A DNA stretch of 64,000 nt from Agromyces lapidis (lineage in GTDB: Bacteria > Actinomycetota > Actinomycetes > Actinomycetales > Microbacteriaceae): positions 1-64,000 of the forward strand of contig NZ_WBIQ01000005.1 in the NCBI RefSeq assembly GCF_009749405.1, in the 5' to 3' direction. Position 1 is the stretch's first letter. The number at the start of each line of letters is the position of its first letter. Below, piece by piece: positions 8,595 to 18,000 of the stretch. The translations under genes were made by a program, and so were the position numbers. The notes under the pieces were generated by a model. The model was not told the DNA's origin. It searched no databases and saw only the letters and a program-made list of their open reading frames with translations.

Positions 8595-9337
8595 TCTCCG
8601 TGCTCATCGCCGACGACGAGCAGCCCGCGATCGACGAGCTCGCGTTCCTGCTCGGGCAGGACCCGCGCATCGGCGTGATCCATCAGGCCTCGTCGGGCGC
8701 CGAGGCGATCCGCCTGCTCACGAGGGAGCCCGTCGACGCCGCGTTCCTCGACATCCACATGCCCGGTCTCACCGGCTTCGACCTCGCCAGGGCGCTCGCC
8801 CGGTTCGAGCACCGCCCGGTGCTCGTCTTCGTCACCGCCGACGAGGAGGGGGCGCTCGAGGCGTTCGACCTCGCCGCGGTCGACTACCTGCTGAAGCCCG
8901 TGCGCACGGAGCGGCTGCACCGCTCGGTCGGCCGCATCGTCGAGGCGCTGAAGGCCGGCGCGGCGAACCGCGCAACCCGCGAGACCTCCGCCGAACCCGA
9001 GATGATCGCCGTCACCCTCGGCGGCACGACCCGCATGATCCGCCGCGACGACGTGCGCTACGTGCAGGCGCAGGGCGACTACGCGCGGCTGCACACCGAG
9101 GAGGCGAGCTACCTCGTGCGGGTTCCGCTGAGCGACCTCGAACGGCAGTGGGCCGACGCGGGCTTCGTGCGGGTGCACCGTTCGTACCTCGTGGCGCTCG
9201 CGCACCTCAGCCGCATCCGGCTGGGCTCCGACCATCCGAGCGTCACCGTCGGCCAGGCCGAACTGCCCGTCAGCCGGCGGCTGCTGCCCGCGCTCCGCGA
9301 CCGACTCGACCAGACGGTCATCCGTCCGAGGCCGTGA
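8591..9337 (+). CDS. LytTR-family response regulator
   Basis: A 248-residue regulator with an N-terminal receiver domain (acidic D8/D9, phosphorylation site D54 in FLDIHMPG, conserved K in LLKPV) and a C-terminal LytTR DNA-binding domain from about residue 140 (VRYVQAQGDYARLHT). It is coupled to the kinase gene by a 4-bp overlap. Its stop codon overlaps the GTG of the next open frame. The paired direct repeat at 7282-7311 is a plausible target, which would give control of the flanking symporter and of its own operon. Confidence 0.92.
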   Translation: MISVLIADDEQPAIDELAFLLGQDPRIGVIHQASSGAEAIRLLTREPVDAAFLDIHMPGLTGFDLARALARFEHRPVLVFVTADEEGALEAFDLAAVDYLLKPVRTERLHRSVGRIVEALKAGAANRATRETSAEPEMIAVTLGGTTRMIRRDDVRYVQAQGDYARLHTEEASYLVRVPLSDLERQWADAGFVRVHRSYLVALAHLSRIRLGSDHPSVTVGQAELPVSRRLLPALRDRLDQTVIRPRP

Positions 9338-9738
9338 GCGAGTCGTCGAGCGGTCGAGCGGATGCCCCGGGGCCCCCGCAGCGGGTCCGCGTCACCGCTC
9401 CGCGACCGGGTGCTGCCGGGGCATCCGCTCGCCCGACGCCGCCGCACCGCGGCGGGCCGACGAGCGATATCGCCGGGGTCTACGTGCGCTCGCTCATCCG
9501 CTCGCAGCTGCGGCTCGCGATCGTCTTCGCCGTCGGCTTCGCCGTCGCGACCACGATCTTCGTGCTCGCCATCGCCCTCGTGCCCGCGCTCGACTCGACC
9601 TTCGTCTACGGGGTGCCGGCGTCGTGGCTGCTGCTCGGCGCCGGGATCTACCCGCTCGCCCTGACGGTCGCGGGGCTCTACGTTCGCGCCGCCTCGCGCA
9701 ACGAGGCGCGCTACCGCTCGCTCACGGAGGCGGAGTGA
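9334..9738 (+). CDS. Small two-helix membrane protein, putative symporter partner
   Basis: An open frame of 134 residues with GTG start overlapping the regulator stop and with a GTGA overlap into the following symporter gene. Residues 1-50 are low-complexity Pro/Arg/Gly. Residues 51-134 carry two helices (about 60-85 and 95-120) and a polar tail, which resembles the size and placement of DUF485 subunits. A 16-bp inverted repeat (9355-9370 with 9416-9431) lies inside the low-complexity part. A GTG at 9484 is therefore a credible alternative start, giving an 84-residue protein. The role as accessory subunit is inferred from context. Confidence 0.65.
   Translation: MSESSSGRADAPGPPQRVRVTAPRPGAAGASARPTPPHRGGPTSDIAGVYVRSLIRSQLRLAIVFAVGFAVATTIFVLAIALVPALDSTFVYGVPASWLLLGAGIYPLALTVAGLYVRAASRNEARYRSLTEAE
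9355..9431. terminator. Long-stem inverted repeat (attenuator?) after the response regulator
   Basis: CGAGCGGATGCCCCGG (9355-9370) pairs perfectly with its complement at 9416-9431 around a 45-nt loop. It uses the same GGATGCC/GGCATCC core as the terminators at 58-95 and 5041-5080. It begins 18 bp after the response regulator stop, so it may reduce read-through into the second symporter genes. Confidence 0.55.
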
Positions 9739-11204
9739 ACCCCGTCATCGGCTACGCCGCGATCGCCGCCGTCGCCCTGGCCTCGGCGCTCATCGGTTTC
9801 TACGGGCTGCGGGTCTCGCGCACGACGAGCGACTTCTACGTCGCCTCGCGCACCGTGCGGCCGTGGTGGAACGCCTCGGCGATCGGCGGCGAGTACCTCT
9901 CGGCGGCGTCGTTCCTCGGCATCGCCGGGCTCATCCTGCTGCAGGGCTCGGGCGGGCTGTGGTTCCCGATCGGCTACACCGCCGGTTACCTCATGCTCCT
10001 GCTCTTCGTCGCGGCCCCGCTCCGCCGCTCCGGCGCGTACACGATCCCCGACTTCACCGAGGCGCGCCTCGAGTCGACGTGGGCCCGGCGCGTGACCTCC
10101 ACGCTCGTCATCGTCATCGGCTGGTTCTACATCGTGCCGCAGCTGCAGGGCGCGGCCCTCACGGTGCGCATCACGACCGGGCTGCCCGCATGGGTCGGCT
10201 CCGTCGCGGTCGCCGTGCTCGTCGCGGTCATCGTCGCTGCGGGCGGCATGCGCTCGATCACCTTCGTGCAGGCGTTCCAGTTCTGGCTGAAGCTCACGGC
10301 CCTCGCCGTGCCGGTCGTGGCACTGCTGCTGCTCGTGGGCGACGGCGAGCCGCCGGCGCAGCTCACGCCCGCCGAGGCGTTCCCGCCGGCCGCCGGCCCG
10401 GGCGACCTCGACGTCTACCGCACAGTCTCGCTCATGGTGGCGCTGCTGCTCGGCACCCTCGGTCTGCCCCACGTGCTCGTGCGCTTCTACACGAACCCCG
10501 ACGGAGTGGCCGCCCGGCGCACGACGGTGATCGTGCTCGCCCTGCTCTCGGTGTTCTACCTGTTCCCGACCGCGTTCGGCCTGCTCGGTCGCGCCTTCGC
10601 CCCCGACCTCGCGGCGCCGGGCGAGGCCGACGCGCTCATCCTGCTGCTGCCCGGGCGGCTCGTGCCCGGCGTCTGGGGAGAGCTGCTCACCGCCCTCGTC
10701 ATCGCCGGCGCGTTCGGCGCGTTCCTCTCGACCTCGTCGGGGCTCGTCATCTCGCTCGCGGGCGTGATCAGCCAAGACCTGCTCGGCGGCAGCGTGCGCG
10801 GGTTCCGGATCGCCGCGGTCGTCTCCTCGCTCATCCCGCTCGTCGTCGCCCTCGCGACCGAGTCGGCGGGCCTCGCCGGCAGCGTCGGGCTCGTCTTCGC
10901 CTTCACGGCCTCGACGCTCTGCCCCATGCTGATCCTCGGCATCTGGTGGCGCGGCCTCACCGCGCGAGGCGCGATCGCGGGCATGCTCACGGGCGCTGTG
11001 CTCTCGGGTATCGCCATCCTCGGCGGCGCGGTGCTCTCGGCCGCGCTCCCGGCGCTGCGCCCGTTCCTCGAGCAGCCGGCGGCATGGACGGTTCCGGTCG
11101 CCGTGCTCGTGACGGTGCTCGTCTCCCGCGGCGACCGCCGCGGCGTCCCGCGCGGCACCGACGCCTTCCTCACCCGGCTCCACGTTCCCGAGGCCCGCAG
11201 GTAG
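9735..11204 (+). CDS. Second SSS-family solute:sodium symporter
   Basis: A 489-residue membrane protein of the same family as the gene at 5161-6792, with the shared GEYLSAASFLG and LPHVLVRFYTNP signatures and about 13 helices, but shorter and clearly diverged. The GTG start at 9735 overlaps the preceding stop (GTGA). It forms part of the kinase/regulator operon, unlike the first symporter, which is divergent. The substrate is probably a monocarboxylate. Its TAG stop at 11202-11204 is also the first half of the TAGACT hexamer for the next gene. Confidence 0.87.
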   Translation: MNPVIGYAAIAAVALASALIGFYGLRVSRTTSDFYVASRTVRPWWNASAIGGEYLSAASFLGIAGLILLQGSGGLWFPIGYTAGYLMLLLFVAAPLRRSGAYTIPDFTEARLESTWARRVTSTLVIVIGWFYIVPQLQGAALTVRITTGLPAWVGSVAVAVLVAVIVAAGGMRSITFVQAFQFWLKLTALAVPVVALLLLVGDGEPPAQLTPAEAFPPAAGPGDLDVYRTVSLMVALLLGTLGLPHVLVRFYTNPDGVAARRTTVIVLALLSVFYLFPTAFGLLGRAFAPDLAAPGEADALILLLPGRLVPGVWGELLTALVIAGAFGAFLSTSSGLVISLAGVISQDLLGGSVRGFRIAAVVSSLIPLVVALATESAGLAGSVGLVFAFTASTLCPMLILGIWWRGLTARGAIAGMLTGAVLSGIAILGGAVLSAALPALRPFLEQPAAWTVPVAVLVTVLVSRGDRRGVPRGTDAFLTRLHVPEARR

Positions 11205-11207
11205 ACT
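11202..11207 (+). promoter_or_regulatory. -10 hexamer TAGACT made from the preceding stop codon
   Basis: TAGACT starts with the TAG stop of the symporter gene and is followed by 6 nt and the GTG at 11214. Confidence 0.6.
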
Positions 11208-11213
11208 CGCCCG

Positions 11214-11954
11214 GTGCTCCTGCCCGTCGCCGTCTCCGTGCTCGTCGGCGCACTGGCCCAACGGGTCACCGGCATGGGCTTCGCCCTCATCGCCGCGCCG
11301 GCGCTCGTGATCCTGCTCGGCCCGTTCGACGGCGTCGTGCTCGTGAACCTCTGCGCCGTGCTCTCCTCGCTGCTCATCCTGCCGAGGGTCTGGCGGCACA
11401 TCGAGTGGCGGCGATTCGGATGGCTCGTGGTGCCCGCCCTCGTCGGCACGGTCGGCGGGGCGCTCGTCGCGGCGCGCCTGCCGGGCCCGGTGCTCCAGCT
11501 CGGCGTCGGCGTGCTCGTCGTCGTGGCGCTCACGGTCTCGCTCATCGTGACGCGCACCGACCACGTCGCGACGGGGCGCACCCCGGCGATCGTGGCGGGC
11601 GCGGCGTCCGGATTCATGAACGCCTCGGCCGGCGTCGGCGGCCCGGCGCTCAGCGTCTACGCCGTCGCGACCCGCTGGCCGCAGGCCGGCTTCGCCGCCA
11701 CGGCCCAGCCCTACTTCGTCGTCATCGGCGTGGCGTCGCTCGTCGGCAAGCTCGGCGCCACCGGCTGGGTGCTGCCCGAGCTCGAACCCGGCGCCTGGCC
11801 GCTCGTCATCGGGGCGCTGCTCGTCGGGCTCGGCCTCGGCGAGCTGCTGCACCGCCGCATCCCGCACCACGCGGCGCGCATCGCGGTGATCGTGATCGCC
11901 TACGCCGGCGGCGCGGCCGCGATCATCGACGGCGCGCTCGAGCTCTGGGGCTAG
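11214..11954 (+). CDS. TauE/SafE-family membrane permease
   Basis: A 246-residue protein with about eight helices in two halves, matching the TauE/SafE family of putative sulfite or organosulfonate exporters. The first half contains GMGFALIAAPALVILLGP and the second NASAGVGGPALSVYA, the usual paired motifs. The GTG start fits the leaderless signal 6 nt upstream. It ends 6 bp before the convergent GNAT gene. The substrate is unknown; the alkyl sulfatase gene 1.1 kb away is a possible but unproven source of sulfur oxyanions. Confidence 0.85.
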   Translation: MLLPVAVSVLVGALAQRVTGMGFALIAAPALVILLGPFDGVVLVNLCAVLSSLLILPRVWRHIEWRRFGWLVVPALVGTVGGALVAARLPGPVLQLGVGVLVVVALTVSLIVTRTDHVATGRTPAIVAGAASGFMNASAGVGGPALSVYAVATRWPQAGFAATAQPYFVVIGVASLVGKLGATGWVLPELEPGAWPLVIGALLVGLGLGELLHRRIPHHAARIAVIVIAYAGGAAAIIDGALELWG

Positions 11955-11960
11955 CGGGGA

Positions 11961-12611
11961 TCAGGCCTCGCGCCCGACCCCCACCTCGACCGGCCGATCA
12001 CCGAACGCGGCGAGCCGCGCCTCGAGGCCGGCCCGCACGGCGGGCCACTCGTCGATGATGACCGAGTACACGGCGCTGTCGCGCCAGGTGCCGTCGGCTC
12101 GCCGCTTGTGCCGGCGCAGCACTCCCTCGAAGCTCGCGCCGAGCCGCTCGATCGCGGCGCGCGATCGAGCGTTGTTCGCGTCGGCCTGGATCTTCACCCG
12201 GCCGAAGCCGTTGCGGAACGCGAGGTCGAGCAGCAGCAGCTTCACCTCGGGGTTGACGGCGGTGCCCCACACGCGCGGATCGTAGCCGGTCGCACCGAGA
12301 TGCGCCGACTCATTGCCGAGGTCGAGGTCGCCGAACCATGTGGCGCCGACCACCCGGCCGTCGTCGTCGCCGCCGATGAGGCGCACGGTCCACGGCATCG
12401 AATCCGGACCGCTCGCGTAGTATCCGTGTGCGAATTCCTCGTAGGCCGCGAGATCGACCGGACGCCCGGCGGGCCCGCCGCCGTACCCGCCCGCGAACAC
12501 CTCGGGCACCCCGATCGCCGCATGCAGATCAGGGATGTCGCCATCCACGAACGGCGTCAATCTGATGAATCGGCCGACGAGGTCGTCGTCGGCGGGGCGC
12601 GTCGCGGTCAC
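11961..12611 (-). CDS. GNAT-family N-acetyltransferase (RimJ/RimL type)
   Basis: A 216-residue acetyltransferase, similar to enzymes that modify protein N-termini or small amines with acetyl-CoA. It shows GRFIRLTPFVDGDIPDLHAA at the N-terminus, NPEVKLLLLDLAFR, and the acetyl-CoA-region NNARSRAAIERLGASFEG near residues 160-178. I chose GTG at 12611, where the family N-terminus (RPADDDLVGRFIRL) begins; an upstream open frame to 12737 adds unrelated sequence. CACACT lies 6 nt before this GTG, a weak leaderless signal. It converges on the TauE/SafE gene. Confidence 0.82.
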   Translation of the reverse strand: MTATRPADDDLVGRFIRLTPFVDGDIPDLHAAIGVPEVFAGGYGGGPAGRPVDLAAYEEFAHGYYASGPDSMPWTVRLIGGDDDGRVVGATWFGDLDLGNESAHLGATGYDPRVWGTAVNPEVKLLLLDLAFRNGFGRVKIQADANNARSRAAIERLGASFEGVLRRHKRRADGTWRDSAVYSVIIDEWPAVRAGLEARLAAFGDRPVEVGVGREA

Positions 12612-12727
12612 CGTTCGAGTGTGCCACGCGCCGGTGAATCCGACGTGACGTGCCGAGGTCTTCCCTACGGCGGGGCGCCGTGCAACGATGACGAGGCACG
12701 ATACGAACCGAACGAAAGGTGGGAACG

Positions 12728-12946
12728 ATGGGTTCACTCGACGACGTCACGAAGGCGGCGAAAGACTTCATCGAAGACAACAAGGACAAGATCGATGATG
12801 CGCTGAAGAGCGAGCAGGCCGAGGGCGTGAGCGACTCGGTGCTCGACAGCGTCGCCGACCTGGCGAAGAAGGTCACGGGCGGCAAGTTCGACGAGCACAT
12901 CGACGGTGCTCGCGAGGCCGCGGACGGGGCCGTCGGCAACGAGTAG
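12728..12946 (+). CDS. MT0933-like antitoxin-domain protein
   Basis: A 72-residue acidic, Lys-rich helical protein. The spacing of DDVTKAAKDFIEDNKDKIDDALK and the GGKFDEHIDGAREAAD tail match the MT0933/Rv0909-like antitoxin family, but no toxin gene lies on either side, so a toxin-antitoxin role is doubtful here. An AAAGGTGGGA site precedes the ATG; an in-frame GTG at 12719 would sit inside it. The long hairpin at 12964-13042 follows. Confidence 0.72.
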   Translation: MGSLDDVTKAAKDFIEDNKDKIDDALKSEQAEGVSDSVLDSVADLAKKVTGGKFDEHIDGAREAADGAVGNE

Positions 12947-12963
12947 GTCCAGAGACCACGAGA

Positions 12964-13042
12964 GGGGGATGCCCGGCCCGCACGCCGAGGCTCCGCGCAT
13001 CGCGAAGCGATGAGTGGAGCGGCGTCGGGAGCGGCATCCCCC
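12964..13042. terminator. Large multi-stem bidirectional terminator
   Basis: The outer arms GGGGGATGCC (12964-12973) and GGCATCCCCC (13033-13042) enclose inner pairings ACGCCG/CGGCGT, GCTCC/GGAGC and GCATCGC/GCGATG around a GAA loop, so nearly the whole 79 nt can fold. It separates the antitoxin-like gene from the convergent alkyl sulfatase gene. Confidence 0.75.
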
Positions 13043-13082
13043 TTGATCGTGTCGGCGACCCCGGCGGCGTCGGCCCGTCGTG

Positions 13083-14954
13083 CTACGGACGCACGATCTC
13101 GAACGCGGGGTCGCCCGGAGTGAGCACGCCGAGCAGTTGCTTCAGCACGCCGAGGTCGCCCTCGACGCCGAGCCCGTCGGAGTCGAGGTCGCCGGCCGCG
13201 AGCGCGAGCAGACGGGGCTTCGTCAGGGTGAGGTGCAGCGGAGCGTCACCGCTCGCGTCCTTCTCGACGTAGATGAGCACACCATTGCGCAGGGTGACGT
13301 GGAAGCTGCGGTCGAGGTCGGTCAGCGTGACGTCGAAGGCGAGCGACAGGTCCCACGCGCGCGGGCCGTCGACCGTGATCGCGACCGCGTCGAAGAGCTG
13401 CTCGGGCGTGAGCTGCGCGACGATCGCCGGGGCGTTCGTCACGGTCGGGGTTCCGAAGTTGCCCTCGCGCAGCTCGGTCGCGCCCGAGAGGAAGAAGTTG
13501 CGCCAGGTGCCGTTCTCGGCGCCGTAGCCCAGCTGCTCGAGGGTGTCGGCGTACTGGGACTTCGCCTGCTCGTTGCCGGGCTCGGCGAACACGGCATGGT
13601 CGAGCAACGTGGCCGCCCAGCGGAAGTCGCCGCTGTCGTACGCCTGCTGCGCGAGTTCGAGCACCCGGTCGATGCCGCCGATCGCCTCGACGTAGCGGGT
13701 CGCCTGCGCGGCCGGCGGGTGCGGCCACAGACGTGCCGGGTTGCCGTCGAACCAGCCCATGTACCTCTGGTAGATGGCCTTCACGTTGTGGCTGACCGAG
13801 CCGTAGTAGCCGCGGGCGTGCCATGCGTTCTCGAGGGCGGGAGGCAGCTGGATCGCCTCGGCGATCTCGGCGCCCGTGAGGCCCTGGTTCAGCATGCGCA
13901 GCGTCTGGTCGTGGAGGTACCCGTAGAGGTCGCGCTGCAGCCCGAGGAAGTCGTGGATCTCGGCGTTGCCCCAGGTCGGCCAGTGGTGCGACGTGAACAC
14001 GACCTCGGCCTCGCCGCCGAACCGCTCGATCGCCTCGGTCAGGTACTGCGACCACACGTGCGGGTCGCGCACGACCGCGCCGCGCAGCGTGAGCAGGTTG
14101 TGCAGCGTATGCGTGGCGTTCTCGGCCATGCACAGGGCCCGGTACTTCGAGAAGTAGAAGTGCATCTCGCTCGGCGCCTCGGTGCCCGGGGCCATCTGGA
14201 ACTCGACCTCGAGCCCGTCGACGGTGTGCTTCTCGCCGGTCGTCGTGATCTCGAGCGTGGGGGCGATGAGCGTCGCCTCACCGGTCGAGGTCGTCTGGCC
14301 GAGTCCGGCGCCCACGGCGCCCTTGGGCCCACGGGCGAGCGCGGCCCCGTACATGTAGCCGGCGCGACGGCCCATTGCGATGCCTGCGTAGACGTTCTCG
14401 GCGACGGCGTGCTCGACGAGCCCTTCGGGTGCGATGATCTGCACCTCACCGGCGTCGACCTGACGCTGATCGACGATGCCCTGCACGCCGCCGAAGTGGT
14501 CGATGTGCGAGTGCGTGTAGATCACGGCCGTGATCGGCCGGTCGCCGCGGTGCTCGCGGTACAGTGCCATCGCCGCGGCAGCCGTCTCCTTCGAGATGAG
14601 CGGGTCGATGACGATCACGCCGGCATCGCCCTCGACGAACGACATCACCGAGAGGTCGAGACCCCGCACCTGGTACAGACCCGGCACGACCTCGAAGAGG
14701 CCGTGCTTCGCGACGAGCTTCGACTGCCGCCACAGGCTCGGGTTCACGGTGTCGGGGGCTTCGCCCGTCAGGAAGTCGTACGTCGAGGCATCCCAGACGA
14801 CCTCGCCGGCCGCATTGCGGATCGCGGGCTCGGCGAGCGTGCCGAGGAACCCGCGCTCAGCCGCATCGTGGTCTCGGGTGTCCCCGAAGGGCAGGCGCTC
14901 CTGCAGTGCCCGTTGCTGGGCGATGATCGTGTCGGTGGCGTCGTTCTGGGTCAT
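13083..14954 (-). CDS. Alkyl/aryl-sulfatase, metallo-beta-lactamase fold
   Basis: A 623-residue enzyme of the SdsA1/BDS1 (YjcS) class, which hydrolyses primary or secondary alkyl sulfates such as SDS to alcohol and sulfate. The Zn-binding motif THSHIDH places H148, H150, D152 and H153. An alkyl-sulfatase dimerisation domain follows (about residues 350-490), and a C-terminal SCP2-like domain carries the hydrophobic substrate (PEQLFDAVAITVDGPRAWDLSL). No signal peptide is visible, so this copy looks cytoplasmic. Start region: AAGGA lies 7 nt before the ATG. It is a single-gene unit between two terminator-like hairpins. Confidence 0.92.
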   Translation of the reverse strand: MTQNDATDTIIAQQRALQERLPFGDTRDHDAAERGFLGTLAEPAIRNAAGEVVWDASTYDFLTGEAPDTVNPSLWRQSKLVAKHGLFEVVPGLYQVRGLDLSVMSFVEGDAGVIVIDPLISKETAAAAMALYREHRGDRPITAVIYTHSHIDHFGGVQGIVDQRQVDAGEVQIIAPEGLVEHAVAENVYAGIAMGRRAGYMYGAALARGPKGAVGAGLGQTTSTGEATLIAPTLEITTTGEKHTVDGLEVEFQMAPGTEAPSEMHFYFSKYRALCMAENATHTLHNLLTLRGAVVRDPHVWSQYLTEAIERFGGEAEVVFTSHHWPTWGNAEIHDFLGLQRDLYGYLHDQTLRMLNQGLTGAEIAEAIQLPPALENAWHARGYYGSVSHNVKAIYQRYMGWFDGNPARLWPHPPAAQATRYVEAIGGIDRVLELAQQAYDSGDFRWAATLLDHAVFAEPGNEQAKSQYADTLEQLGYGAENGTWRNFFLSGATELREGNFGTPTVTNAPAIVAQLTPEQLFDAVAITVDGPRAWDLSLAFDVTLTDLDRSFHVTLRNGVLIYVEKDASGDAPLHLTLTKPRLLALAAGDLDSDGLGVEGDLGVLKQLLGVLTPGDPAFEIVRP

Positions 14955-15008
14955 GCATTCATCCTTACTCGTTTTGCCTCAGGCACAGGTCCTCCACGCC
15001 CGGAACGG

Positions 15009-15038
15009 GCGGCGGCACCGGCGCAGCGGCGCCGCCGC
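15009..15038. terminator. Hairpin after the giant surface protein gene
   Basis: GCGGCGGC (15009-15016) and GCCGCCGC (15031-15038) form an 8-bp stem with a 14-nt loop, 25 bp beyond the minus-strand stop at 15063. There is no T-run. Confidence 0.45.
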
Positions 15039-15062
15039 GTCGGGAGTCGGGGTGCTCGCCGC

Positions 15063-18000
15063 TCAGGCCTGCCGCCTGCGACGCCGGATCACGACGAGTG
15101 CGATCGCCGCGAGCCCGCCGCCGACGAGCAGCAGGGCGAGCGTCAGCCGCGCCTCGAGTCCGTCGACGCCCGTCGCGGGCATCGGAGGGTCGAAGCGGTT
15201 GTCGACCGAGATGGCGACGGTCTCGTCGGTGCCGATGACCACCGGATTCGCCTCGGTTGCGCTCACGGTCACCTCGACGGCGCCGCCGGCGTCGACCTCT
15301 TCGGCCCAGCATTCGGCGCCGACGGGCAGGCCGTCGAAGCTCCTCGTCTCGCCCGCCGTGATCGCGACCGTCTCGTCGAGCGCGACGTACGGCTCAGCGC
15401 CGCCCTGGTCGAACACGCACATGACCGCGATCTCGAAGGTCTTGCCGGCAGCCTCGTCGACGGCGCCCGACACCGTCTTCTCGAGCTCGAGCGAGCCCGT
15501 TTCGAAGGTGTTGGTCGCGGTGAGCGCAAGCCGCTGCGCCGTGCCCGACTCCACGACGACGGCGGCGTTGTCGTACGAGTCGAAGTCGACGCTCGAGGCG
15601 GTCGCGCCGCCCGCGTCGGTCTCGACGCCGAAGCAGTGCGTGCCGATCGGCAACCGCACCGGGGCGCCCTCCGCATCGACGATCTCGACGGTCTCGCCGC
15701 CGGTGAGTTCGAGCGGTGCGTCGTAGAGCGTCACGAGCTCGCCGTCGACCTCGAGCTGGCAGGTGACCTGCACGGTGAACACGGTGCCGGTCACCCACTC
15801 GGCGTCGGCGGCCTCGCCGTCGACCTCCTTCGTGAGCTCGACGGTGCCGAGCGAGTACTCGTTCACGAATCCCGCCGTGACGACGGTCTCGACACCCTCC
15901 ACGGCCTGGTCGGCGATCGTGACCGTCACGGGGGGAGCCGGCTCGTCGGCGTTGCCCGCGTCGGTCTCGGTGACGACGCACTCCGCGCCCACCGGGATGC
16001 CGGTGATGGTCTCACTGCGGAACGGCCCCTCGCCGCCGTCGCTCACGACGACGAGCTCCTCGTCGACGACCGTCTCGCCCTCGTAGGTGCAGACCGCCTG
16101 GAACGTGAACGTCCCCTCGGAGAAGTCGGGCGCTCCCGGGCCGGCGACCTGCTTGAGCACGTCGAGCGCACCCGTGCGGAAGTCGTTCACGATGTCGACC
16201 TGGATCGGCCCCTGCTCATCACCGTCGTCGCCGACGATGAAGGTCTCTGGCGTGACCGTCGACTCGGTCGCCCCGCCGTCGTCGACCTCCGTCACCTGGC
16301 ACGCGGCACCGGTCGGCAGGTTCTCGACGAGCCACACGTCGCCGGGGGCGTCCTTGGTGAGGGTGTGCGTGGCGTCGTAGACGGTGTCGGGCACGGCCTG
16401 CGGCAGCGTGCAGAGGAGCCGCACGTCGAAGTCGCCGAAGGTTCCGCCCCAGGCATCCGCCCCGCTGCCGGTGACCGTCTTCACGACCTCGACCGATCCG
16501 ACGGGGTAGAAGTTGCCGACGGTGACGGCGTTGACGGTCTGGTCGTCCACGTCGGGCTGCAGCACGAACTCGGCCGTCGTGGTCTCGCCGAGGTCGTCGG
16601 ACTCGCCGTTCTGCGTCACGACCATCGAGGTCACGGCGCCCCGGGCTGCGGTCTCCTCGACCGTGCAGTCCGCACCGGCCGGGAGGCCGGTGAATGATTG
16701 CGTTCCGTTGTCGCGCAGCAGGAACTGCTCGTCGAGTACGGTCTCACCCTCGAAGGTGCAGACGGCGTGGAACCGGAAGACGAGGTCGGTCTCGATCGTG
16801 TTGCCGTCCTGGTCGACCGCGGCGGTGTCGATCTGCTTCGTGACGGTGAAGCCCGCGTCGGGATAGACGTTCGTCACCGTGATGGTGATGGGCGTCTCGC
16901 CCCCGTCGACCGTCACCGGGTCGTCGGCCGTCGCGCTGATCTCGATCTCCCAGGCGCCCTGTCCGTCGGGTTCTTCGGCGTAGCAGTCCGAACCGATCGG
17001 GATGTCGCCGAGCGTCACCTGCTCACCCGCGGGCACTTCGACCGGCTCCTGGTCGTAGCTCACGATCGGGTCGTTGCCGGGACCGCGGTCGAGCGTGCAG
17101 GTGACGAGGATCTCGAAGGTCTTGTCCTCCGCGTACGAGGCCGCATCGCCGTCGAGCGTCTTCTCGATCACGAGGTCTGCGAGGTCGAAGGTGTTCGTCG
17201 CGGTGATGGCGAACTGCTGCGGTTCGTCGCCGTCGGCGGCGGTCACGATGACCGCGTCGTCGAAGGAGTCGAAGTCGACGCTCGACGAGGTCGCGCCGGC
17301 GTCGTCGGTCTCCTCGCCCCAGCAGTGCGTGCCGACCGGCACCAGCAGCGGCTCTCCGGTCGCCGGGTCGGTCACGGTCACGGTCTGCCCCCCGGTGACC
17401 TCGACGTCGCCTTCGAAGAGCGGCTCGCCGTCGACGGTCGCCGCGCACGTCACGTGCACCGTGTAGCTCGCGTCGGTGATGAGGTCCTGGTAGGCGGGGT
17501 CGGTGGATGCCTCGCCGTCGACCGTCTTCGTGACCGCGATCTCGCCGGCGGTGAACCGGTTCTCGAACGCGGCCGTGGCGACCTGGGCCACGCCGTCGGC
17601 CTCGTCGGGAATGGTCACGCTCACGGGATCGGGCGTCGCGTCTGCTCCGCCGTCGTCGGTCTCGGTGACCTCGCACTCGGTGCCGACGGGCAGCCCTTCG
17701 ACGGGGCCAGCGGTGAGCGGGCCCGACGTGCCGTCTCCGATGATCGTGAGATCGCCCTCGCCCACATTCACGCCGTCGTACGTGCAGACGTAGTGGAAGG
17801 CGAACTCGACGCCCTCGCTGAACCCGACGCCCGAGCCCGCGATCGTCTTCGCGATCTCGAAGCCGCCGACGCGGTAGTCGTTCTGCACGGCGACCTCGAC
17901 CGGGTCGCCGGCTTCACCCGCGACCCCGATGGTCACCGGCTGGCTCGGCGTGATGATCACCTCGGTCGCACCGCCGTCGTCGGGCTCGGTCACGGTGCAC

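Noticed and set aside
9711-11870. A 719-codon minus-strand frame rich in Arg, Asp and His
   Set aside because: It lies opposite the symporter and TauE/SafE genes, has no recognisable domain, and fits a shadow frame.
13080-16697. A 1205-codon plus-strand open frame spanning the alkyl sulfatase and the surface protein end
   Set aside because: It crosses two well-supported minus-strand genes and has shadow-type composition.
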